From positions 1 to 10,392 of the forward strand of contig JAEWME010000089.1 in NCBI GenBank assembly GCA_023393265.1: DNA of 10,392 nucleotides, in the 5' to 3' direction. This document shows, one piece after another, positions 4,480 through 10,392 of this stretch. This DNA comes from Bacteroidota bacterium (GTDB lineage: Bacteria; Bacteroidota; Bacteroidia; Bacteroidales; Prolixibacteraceae). A program made the position numbers and the translations under genes. How positions within the stretch are numbered: position 1 is the first letter of the stretch; each line of letters opens with the position of its first letter. The notes under the pieces were generated by a model. That model made no database searches. It was not told the origin of the DNA and worked only from the letters and a program-made list of their open reading frames with translations.

Positions 4480-7287
4480 ATGAGTTCTCCCGTTAAAGCT
4501 TCCTCATACATCCAGATAAAAGGCGCCAGAGTGCACAACCTAAAGAATATCGACCTCAACATACAACGCAACAAATTCGTGGTCATCAGCGGCTTATCGG
4601 GCTCCGGAAAATCATCACTGGCATTTGATACGCTCTATGCCGAAGGACAACGCCGGTACGTTGAAAGCCTTTCGTCGTATGCCCGACAGTTCCTGGGCCG
4701 GATTAACAAACCGGAAGTCGATTACATCAAAGGTATCCCACCGGCAATTGCCATTGAACAAAAGGTAAATACAAGAAATCCACGCTCTACCGTGGGTACT
4801 TCCACCGAAATCTACGACTATCTAAAACTGCTCTTTGCCCGCGTGGGGCATACTTTTTCGCCCGTTTCAGGAAAAGAAGTGAAACAGCACCATGTTGGCG
4901 ACGTGACCAACTTCATATTTTCGTTTCCTGAAAACACCCGCTTCCTGATTGGCGCACCGTTGAAAGTGCGAAACGGGCGCACAGTGGTGCAGGAAGCCGA
5001 ATTATTAATGCAGCAAGGATTCACCCGGCTTGAAGTGAACGACGAGATCAGGCGGATTGACGAATTGCTGAAAGATATGGACGGCAATTCGTGCGAAAGC
5101 AGCAAGTGCAACATCGTTATCGACCGCGCCACAGTGGTGAACGACGAAGACAATATGAGCCGCATCGCCGATTCGGTTCAAACTGCGTTCTACGAAGGCC
5201 ATGGCGAATGTGTCATTAAAATATTCCAGGAATCAGGAATCATCGAAGAGCATTTTTCGAACCTATTCGAAGCCGACGGGATTGAATTTGAAGAGCCATC
5301 GGTGCATTCATTCAGTTTTAACAACCCGGTTGGCGCTTGCAAAACCTGCGAAGGATACGGAAAAGTGATCGGAATTGATGAGGACCTGGTGATCCCGAAC
5401 AAATCGCTTTCGGTTTACCAGGATGCCATTGCCTGCTGGAAGGGCGAGAAAATGGGCGAATGGAAAGATGCACTCATATATGCGGCTGAAAAATTCAGTT
5501 TCCCGATTCACAAACCTTATTACGAATTAACCGAAGAACAGCGCCAGTTGCTATGGACTGGGAACCGCCATTTTGAAGGACTGAACCAGTTTTTCAAGAT
5601 GCTGGAAGAAAACACCTACAAAATTCAATACAGGGTGATGCTTTCGCGGTATCGTGGAAAAACAACCTGTCCCGACTGTCGCGGAACCCGACTGAAAAAA
5701 GAGGCGATGTATGTGAAGGTCGACGGCAAATCGATACAAGATCTTGTGCTCATGCCCGTTGACGAGCTTCAGCAGTTTTTCAGAATGCTGAAACTTTCTG
5801 ACCATGAGACACAGGTTGCCGACCGCATTTTAACCGAAATAAACAACCGGCTTGAATTTTTGGCCGACGTAGGACTGGGATATCTCACGCTGAACCGGCT
5901 TTCCTCAACGTTGTCGGGCGGCGAATCGCAGCGCATCAACCTGGCCACTTCGCTTGGAAGCAGCCTGGTCGGTTCGATGTATATTCTCGACGAACCCAGC
6001 ATTGGCCTGCATTCGCGCGATACAGCCCGATTGATTAAAGTTCTCCGGAAACTGCAAAAACTTGGCAACACCGTTTTGGTGGTCGAACACGACGAAGACA
6101 TCATACGCGAGGCCGATGAAATAATCGACATTGGCCCGCTGGCCGGTCGTTTGGGCGGCGAGGTCGTTTTCCAGGGGACACACGAGCAACTGGAAACGTC
6201 GAGCCGAAGCATGACGGCCAACTACCTGACCGGCAAGGAACAAATCGAAGTTCCGAAGTCACGCCGGAAGTGGAACAATTATATCGAAGTGCTTGGCGCA
6301 CGCGAAAACAACCTGAAAAACGTGAACGTCAAATTTCCGCTCAACACCATTTGCGTGGTTACCGGCGTAAGCGGATCAGGAAAATCGTCGCTGGTAACCA
6401 AAGTTTTGTATCCGGCGTTGGCCAAAATGTTTGGCGGTTTCAGCGAGCGGACCGGACAACACGATCTAATTCGAGGCGACTTCAGCCAGATCACCTCCAT
6501 CGAATTTGTCGACCAAAACCCGATTGGCAAATCGTCGCGCTCCAACCCGGCCACCTACCTGAAAGTTTACGACGAAATCAGGAAACTATTTGCAGAACTG
6601 CCTGCGTCGAAATATGCCGGATTTAAGCCTTCTCATTTTTCCTTCAACATCGAAGGCGGACGTTGCGAAGAATGCCAGGGCGAAGGCGAAATCACCGTGG
6701 AGATGCAGTTCATGGCCGACATTCACCTGGTTTGCGAGAGCTGTAAAGGAAAGCGGTTCCGCGACGAAATTCTGGAAGTAGCTTTTGAAGACAAAAACAT
6801 TTACGATATACTGGAAATGACTGTTGACGAGGCGATTGATTTCTTCGGAAATCATAAATTAACGACAGCCAAGAAAATCGCCAAACAACTGAAACCACTT
6901 CAGGATGTAGGACTGGGCTATGTGAAACTCGGGCAATCGTCGAGCACACTTTCAGGAGGTGAAAGCCAGCGCATTAAATTGGCATCTTTCCTTGCAAAAG
7001 AAAAAGGAAGCCCGTCGCTTTTCATCTTCGACGAGCCAACCACAGGGCTCCATTTTCACGACATCCGCAAATTGCTCGACTCTTTCAACGCGCTCATTGC
7101 CCGTGGCCACAGCATCATCATCATTGAGCACAATCTCGACGTTATCAAATGTGCCGATTGGGTAATCGATCTGGGGCCTGAAGGTGGAAAGGAAGGCGGG
7201 AATATCATTTTTGAAGGAAAACCGGAAGATCTGCTCAAAGTGAAAGGCTCATACACCGGCGAAGCCCTGCGAGAAAAAATACAGTAA
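4480..7287 (+). CDS. uvrA: UvrABC excinuclease subunit A
   Basis: A complete 935-residue UvrA, the damage-recognition ATPase of nucleotide excision repair; it acts as a dimer that loads UvrB onto damaged DNA. The first ABC half has Walker A GLSGSGKSS (38-46), signature LSGGESQR (478-485) and Walker B ILDEPSIGL (502-510). The second has Walker A GVSGSGKSS (629-637), signature LSGGESQR (824-831) and Walker B IFDEPTTGL (849-857). The C-terminal zinc module is complete, with CEEC (729-732) and CESC (752-755). The first module keeps only CKTC (287-290): the pair that should precede it is replaced by a stretch around HFSNLFEADGIEFEEP. I believe this loss is common in Bacteroidota UvrA. A further CPDC occurs at 397-400. 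The gene is monocistronic by layout: divergent to the sigma factor and convergent with the YjbQ-family gene. ATG 4480 fits the family's N-terminus. Confidence 0.98.
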   Translation: MSSPVKASSYIQIKGARVHNLKNIDLNIQRNKFVVISGLSGSGKSSLAFDTLYAEGQRRYVESLSSYARQFLGRINKPEVDYIKGIPPAIAIEQKVNTRNPRSTVGTSTEIYDYLKLLFARVGHTFSPVSGKEVKQHHVGDVTNFIFSFPENTRFLIGAPLKVRNGRTVVQEAELLMQQGFTRLEVNDEIRRIDELLKDMDGNSCESSKCNIVIDRATVVNDEDNMSRIADSVQTAFYEGHGECVIKIFQESGIIEEHFSNLFEADGIEFEEPSVHSFSFNNPVGACKTCEGYGKVIGIDEDLVIPNKSLSVYQDAIACWKGEKMGEWKDALIYAAEKFSFPIHKPYYELTEEQRQLLWTGNRHFEGLNQFFKMLEENTYKIQYRVMLSRYRGKTTCPDCRGTRLKKEAMYVKVDGKSIQDLVLMPVDELQQFFRMLKLSDHETQVADRILTEINNRLEFLADVGLGYLTLNRLSSTLSGGESQRINLATSLGSSLVGSMYILDEPSIGLHSRDTARLIKVLRKLQKLGNTVLVVEHDEDIIREADEIIDIGPLAGRLGGEVVFQGTHEQLETSSRSMTANYLTGKEQIEVPKSRRKWNNYIEVLGARENNLKNVNVKFPLNTICVVTGVSGSGKSSLVTKVLYPALAKMFGGFSERTGQHDLIRGDFSQITSIEFVDQNPIGKSSRSNPATYLKVYDEIRKLFAELPASKYAGFKPSHFSFNIEGGRCEECQGEGEITVEMQFMADIHLVCESCKGKRFRDEILEVAFEDKNIYDILEMTVDEAIDFFGNHKLTTAKKIAKQLKPLQDVGLGYVKLGQSSSTLSGGESQRIKLASFLAKEKGSPSLFIFDEPTTGLHFHDIRKLLDSFNALIARGHSIIIIEHNLDVIKCADWVIDLGPEGGKEGGNIIFEGKPEDLLKVKGSYTGEALREKIQ

Positions 7288-7309
7288 GTTCGGAGTTGAA
7301 GAATGATTG

Positions 7310-7337
7310 GGGTTACGGGTTGCGAGTTGCAGGTTGG
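7310..7337. repeat. Degenerate tandem heptamers after uvrA
   Basis: Four adjacent 7-base units, GGGTTAC, GGGTTGC, GAGTTGC and AGGTTGG, share the pattern RGGTTGC with one or two changes each. They lie in the uvrA/yjbQ spacer, 22 bases after the uvrA stop. Function unknown; they may be the remains of a slippage-prone intergenic repeat. Confidence 0.5.
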
Positions 7338-7360
7338 AACATCAGATTTCCATTTTTTTT
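7335..7360 (+). terminator. Weak terminator of uvrA
   Basis: TGGAA (7335-7339) pairs with TTCCA (7348-7352) around an eight-base loop and is followed at once by eight T (7353-7360). The stem is short, but the U-tract and the convergent setting fit an intrinsic terminator. Confidence 0.4.
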
Positions 7361-7419
7361 AACCAGACAAACATTCACAGTTTCAGACTTTGAAGTCCTC
7401 AGCCGGCAGATCAGCTACT

Positions 7420-7830
7420 TTAGGAAAGAATAGTCACCACCAGCCGTCGCCTGCCTCCAGAATTTCGGAACTCGCACAGGTAAATGCCTTGCCATGTTCC
7501 AAGGTTTAACCGGTGCCGTGTAATTGGGATCGTAAGACTGGCACCGATCAGCGACGATTTCAGATGAGCGGGCATATCATCCGAACCTTCTAAAACGTGC
7601 GTGTAAGCAGGGTCATTCTCCGGGATCAACTTATTCATGAATGATTCAAAATCCCTGCGTACCGACGGATCAGCGTTTTCGTTCAGGCTGATAGCTGCAG
7701 AAGTATGCTGGATCAGCAAATTGACCAACCCTTTCTCCGGAAGTGCCGGCAACTGGTTTTCAACCAAATCGGTAATAAGATGGTAGCCTCTTTTAAATGC
7801 AGGCAAAACAATTTCTATCTGGTCAATCAT
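7420..7830 (-). CDS. YjbQ/UPF0047 family protein
   Basis: A 136-residue single-domain protein of the YjbQ (UPF0047) family, full length for the family. Family hallmarks are LIQHTSAAISLNENADPSV (39-57); a central HVLEGSDDMPAHLKSSLIG (78-96); and LGTWQGIYLCEFRNSGGRR (110-128). H42, H78, H89 and E120 lie at conserved positions likely to form the active or metal site. The common CEHR is CEFR here, and R105-H106 replace the more usual glycine-containing turn before the LGTWQGI block. Some members have weak thiamine-phosphate synthase activity and databases use that name, but the physiological role is unsettled; no thiamine genes are nearby. It is cytoplasmic, with no signal peptide. It follows the 141-residue helical protein on the same strand with an 88-base gap and may share its transcript. 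Convergent with uvrA. Confidence 0.92.
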   Translation of the reverse strand: MIDQIEIVLPAFKRGYHLITDLVENQLPALPEKGLVNLLIQHTSAAISLNENADPSVRRDFESFMNKLIPENDPAYTHVLEGSDDMPAHLKSSLIGASLTIPITRHRLNLGTWQGIYLCEFRNSGGRRRLVVTILS

Positions 7831-7918
7831 GATTTCTCTTTTTAATTGAATTCAGTATTAATTTGAAAGCCCCGTTTTGAGAACAAAAGGTGACAGAAAA
7901 AAACCAAAACTTTCAGGA

Positions 7919-8344
7919 CTAAATTTCATGAATCCGCATTAAATGCTGGATCTCTTCAATTTTTACTTTCCGTTCAAACGAAAAATCAGCGCTCGATTCC
8001 TGAAGATGAATGTATAAAAACAGGGCTTTACGCAAATAGTTTGCCCGGTTCAGGGTAAATGATTTCTCGATTTCCGTTCCCAGCGTCTTCAAAATATCAG
8101 CAAGTTTCTCCAATTGTGCGTCGCTTGAAAAACGAGAAGAAGCTATCTTCAGAAATTCGGAGTTTTCGAGCATGATAGCCTGGTCAATGTCAAAATCTGC
8201 TTCTGCCGACAAGGCTTCTTTCACAGTCAATTCCATCTGTTCTGATGCATTTTCATCTTTAAGCTTCAGCACTTTCCGGAGCAAAAGCGCCAGAAAAATA
8301 CCCATCTCCTCAATTTGTCTGATCAAATAGTCGCGCGAAGGCAT
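7919..8344 (-). CDS. Uncharacterised helical protein
   Basis: A 141-residue protein that appears entirely alpha-helical, with no signal peptide or membrane segment. Its N-terminus, RDYLIRQIEEMGIFLALLL (4-22), resembles the opening of DUF6483-type proteins, but I cannot confirm that family. The middle, about 75-110, has TPR-like spacing of leucines and alanines (LEKLADILKTLG, then YLRKALFLYIHL), and the C-terminal third is rich in charged residues. No catalytic motif is evident. A candidate minus-strand promoter (TAACTTTG at 8386-8379) lies about 35 bases upstream. It is divergent to the TonB-dependent receptor and upstream of the YjbQ-family gene. Function unknown; a protein-protein interaction role is the most I would suggest. 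Confidence 0.8.
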   Translation of the reverse strand: MPSRDYLIRQIEEMGIFLALLLRKVLKLKDENASEQMELTVKEALSAEADFDIDQAIMLENSEFLKIASSRFSSDAQLEKLADILKTLGTEIEKSFTLNRANYLRKALFLYIHLQESSADFSFERKVKIEEIQHLMRIHEI

Positions 8345-8378
8345 GTTTCGATTTTTATATATTGATTTTCAACTTAAG

Positions 8379-8386
8379 CAAAGTTA
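8379..8386 (-). promoter_or_regulatory. Candidate -7 element for the 141-residue gene (TAACTTTG)
   Basis: Read on the minus strand, 8386-8379 is TAACTTTG, an exact TAnnTTTG match, placed about 35 bases before the start at 8344. It overlaps the left arm of the dyad at 8383-8428. No standard -33 is evident. Confidence 0.4.
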
Positions 8387-8428
8387 ACCCGGTTTATTCA
8401 AATTAAAGACATTTGAACCAGATTTAAC
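8383..8428. promoter_or_regulatory. Extended imperfect dyad in a divergent spacer
   Basis: GTTAA (8383-8387), GGT (8391-8393) and TCAAAT (8398-8403) are mirrored by ATTTGA (8411-8416), ACC (8417-8419) and TTAAC (8424-8428), with small interruptions and a seven-base centre. Its place between two divergent genes, overlapping a possible promoter, suggests an operator. A hairpin in a transcript is the alternative. Confidence 0.3.
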
Positions 8429-8488
8429 AAAAACATCGGGAGAAAAACAATTAATCAGGACCTCAACAGTTTATTATTCCGGAAGTAT

Positions 8489-8496
8489 TATTTTTG
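8489..8496 (+). promoter_or_regulatory. -7 element just before the TonB-dependent receptor start (TATTTTTG)
   Basis: TATTTTTG exactly matches TAnnTTTG and ends five bases before ATG 8502. Transcription would begin at or beside the start codon, giving a leaderless mRNA. It is the only exact plus-strand match in the 157-base spacer; no clear -33 is seen. Confidence 0.4.
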
Positions 8497-8501
8497 CTGG
8501 C

Positions 8502-10392
8502 ATGAGCTCAACACGAAGACTTTTAACTACCCTGATATTTCTGCTAAGTGCAGCACATTTATTTGCCCAAAGCAACAACGCCACATTGTTTGGAAAAGTA
8601 ACCGACCAGTCGGGAAAACCCATCGAAATGGCAAATATTTCGTTAAGAAACTCGACCATTGGAACAGTTTCGAACCGCGACGGCGCCTTTCTGTTGCGCA
8701 TCCCGGCCAGAAAAAATGTGGTTATTGTTTTTTCTGTAATTGGGTACCAGACGTTCGAAAAATCGGTAACTGCTTCGGCCGAACAACGCATTGAACTCAA
8801 CGTGCAGCTTCAGCAAACCGATCAGCAAATAGACGAAGTGCAGGTAACCCAGCTCCGGAAAAACAAAACCGGCATGAACCGCATCGATACCAAATACCTC
8901 ACCACAGTTACCGATGCAGGCGCAGGCGGCGTGGAAGCGCTCATCAAAACATTGCCCGGCGTTTCGTCGAACAACGAGCTCAGCTCTCAGTATTCGGTGC
9001 GAGGTGGTAATTTCGACGAAAATCTGGTTTATGTGAACGATGTTGAAATCTACCGTCCCTTTCTCATTCGATCCGGACAACAGGAAGGTTTGAGTTTCAT
9101 TAACTCCGACATGGTTTCATCCATCGAGTTTTCTGCAGGCGGGTTCGATGCCAAATATGGAGACAAAATGTCGTCGGTACTCGACATTAAATACAGAAGG
9201 CCGACAGAGTTTGCAGGTAGCGCTTCAGCCAGCTTGCTTGGCGCAACAGTACATCTCGAAGATGCCACAAAAAATGGCAAATGGTCGTACATCACCGGAT
9301 TGCGGTACAAAACAAACCGTTACATGCTCGGCACACTCGACGAAAAAGGCGAATATGATCCACGGTTTATCGACTGGCAGGTATTTACCACTTATAAATT
9401 CAGCAAGGCATTCGACCTTTCGTTTCTCGGGAACGTGGCACAAAACCGCTACAATTTCATTCCTCAAACGCGCCGGACCAGCTTCGGCACATGGAATAAT
9501 GCCTACAACGCAACTGTTTATTTCGAAGGTCAGGAAATTGACCGCTTTGCCACATCAACCGGTGCCCTGATAGGAAATTACCACCCGGGTGAGCATTTGA
9601 ACCTGAAATTTATAGCATCCGCATTTCACTCAAAAGAAGAAGAAACTTACGACATTTTAGGGCAATATTACCTCAACGAACTGGAGCGAAACCTGGGCTC
9701 CGAGAATCTTGGAGACAGCGTGTTGAATGTGGGAATTGGTACTTTCCTCAACCATGCACGAAATTACCTCGATGCTACTGTGTACAGTTTCGAGCACAAA
9801 GGCGCCTATAACACCCAAAACCATTTGCTGAACTGGGGGTTCAAAATTCAGGGCGAACAAATAGACGACAGAATGAATGAGTGGATATTGCGGGATTCAA
9901 CCGGATACTCATTACCGCACAAGCAATATGATCCGTCGGTGCCATACGACCCAAGTGCGAAGGAAAAGCTGGAACTTTTCAGCACAACCAACACCAACCA
10001 CAGCATGAACTCGTTCAGACTAAACGCTTATTTTCAGGATACTTATCAGATTCCAGTCGGCAGCGGCTCACTATATGCCACGGCTGGCGTCAGAGCGCAA
10101 TACTGGTCTTATTCCGAAGAGTTTTTGATTAGCCCGCGCGTAACTTTGCGGTATTATCCTGAATGGAAAGCCAACCTGGCATTTCACCTGTCAGGAGGTG
10201 TTTACGACCAACCACCTTTTTACAAAGAACTGAAAGACCGCAGTGGCGTTATTTATCCAAACACCAAAGCCCAGCGATCGACGCAGGTTGTTTTCGGGAC
10301 AGACTATATTTTCAGGGCATGGGACCGTCCGTTTAAATTTACTTCGGAAGCCTATTATAAAAACATGACCAACCTGACGCCCTACCAGGTTG
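8502..10392 (+). CDS. TonB-dependent outer-membrane receptor (3' end outside window)
   Basis: The first 630 codons of a TonB-dependent receptor; the frame is open to the right edge. A signal peptide is clear at 1-22 (RR, then a hydrophobic core LLTTLIFLLSAAHLFA, cleavage before QSN). A carboxypeptidase-regulatory-like beta domain follows at about 28-105 (GKVTDQSGKPIEMANISL, later NRDGAFLL and VIGYQTFEKS). The plug domain is at about 125-232 (VEALIKTLPGVSSNNELS, YSVRGGNFDENLVYVNDVEI, then IEFSAGGFDAKYGDKMSSVL). From about 235 on, alternating aromatic and polar strands form the beta-barrel, including LRYYPEWKANLAFHLSGGVY. It imports a substrate across the outer membrane using TonB energy. The short plug and the absence of a SusD gene in the window argue against a SusC glycan transporter, although a SusD gene could lie beyond the edge. 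Substrate unknown. Divergent to the 141-residue gene. Confidence 0.93.
   Translation, partial: MSSTRRLLTTLIFLLSAAHLFAQSNNATLFGKVTDQSGKPIEMANISLRNSTIGTVSNRDGAFLLRIPARKNVVIVFSVIGYQTFEKSVTASAEQRIELNVQLQQTDQQIDEVQVTQLRKNKTGMNRIDTKYLTTVTDAGAGGVEALIKTLPGVSSNNELSSQYSVRGGNFDENLVYVNDVEIYRPFLIRSGQQEGLSFINSDMVSSIEFSAGGFDAKYGDKMSSVLDIKYRRPTEFAGSASASLLGATVHLEDATKNGKWSYITGLRYKTNRYMLGTLDEKGEYDPRFIDWQVFTTYKFSKAFDLSFLGNVAQNRYNFIPQTRRTSFGTWNNAYNATVYFEGQEIDRFATSTGALIGNYHPGEHLNLKFIASAFHSKEEETYDILGQYYLNELERNLGSENLGDSVLNVGIGTFLNHARNYLDATVYSFEHKGAYNTQNHLLNWGFKIQGEQIDDRMNEWILRDSTGYSLPHKQYDPSVPYDPSAKEKLELFSTTNTNHSMNSFRLNAYFQDTYQIPVGSGSLYATAGVRAQYWSYSEEFLISPRVTLRYYPEWKANLAFHLSGGVYDQPPFYKELKDRSGVIYPNTKAQRSTQVVFGTDYIFRAWDRPFKFTSEAYYKNMTNLTPYQV

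Noticed and set aside
5905..6243. Long minus-strand open frames inside uvrA
   Set aside because: They are antisense shadows of a fully conserved uvrA frame, with low-complexity or arginine/serine-rich translations and no recognisable domains.
6270..6626. A plus-strand 118-codon frame inside uvrA
   Set aside because: It is the +1 shadow of the second ABC half of uvrA; the composition is arginine-rich and the true frame is intact through it.
9148..9570. A 140-codon plus frame inside the receptor gene
   Set aside because: The receptor frame continues through it with clear plug and barrel sequence; this is an out-of-frame shadow.
1..10392. CRISPR array, insertion sequence, integrase or retron
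   Set aside because: No regularly spaced repeats, transposase, recombinase or reverse transcriptase sequence was found on either strand.

Overview
The window looks like chromosomal DNA of a Bacteroidota bacterium, probably from the Bacteroidales/Marinilabiliales side. The reasons are a phylum-typical UvrA, an ECF sigma factor followed by a small conserved-looking protein, a TonB-dependent receptor with an N-terminal carboxypeptidase-regulatory-like domain, and several matches to the Bacteroidota -7 promoter element TAnnTTTG. Most starts lack a Shine-Dalgarno sequence, and the two genes that have one are both in the accessory left part.

Left part, 1-3303: an accessory region, visibly more AT-rich than the uvrA side. 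It opens with three tightly overlapping small genes of unknown function (60-815), perhaps preceded by the tail of another gene, and closed by a strong hairpin at 833-871. A GC-rich structured stretch follows (about 921-1056). It has a possible -7 element at 910-917, a 12-bp terminal hairpin and a reading frame broken by one TAG, and is best read as a non-coding RNA or dispersed repeat. Next comes a two-gene cassette (1221-3303): a 37-kDa nucleoid-associated protein (NdpA/YejK-like) overlapping by 17 bases a RelA/SpoT-domain alarmone synthetase-like protein, ended by a strong bidirectional terminator. This pair is the best candidate for an undescribed toxin-antitoxin or phage-defence system.

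Middle part, 3429-7287: on the minus strand, an ECF sigma factor (3721-4314) and a small downstream protein (3429-3650). Divergent from it is a full-length uvrA (4480-7287), excision-repair damage recognition.

Right part, 7288-10392: on the minus strand, a YjbQ/UPF0047-family protein (7420-7830), preceded by an uncharacterised 141-residue helical protein (7919-8344). Divergent from these is the first 630 codons of a TonB-dependent outer-membrane receptor (8502 to the window edge). Its apparent promoter is so close to the ATG that the mRNA may be leaderless. The divergent spacer holds an extended imperfect dyad overlapping a possible minus-strand promoter. The uvrA/yjbQ spacer carries degenerate tandem heptamers.
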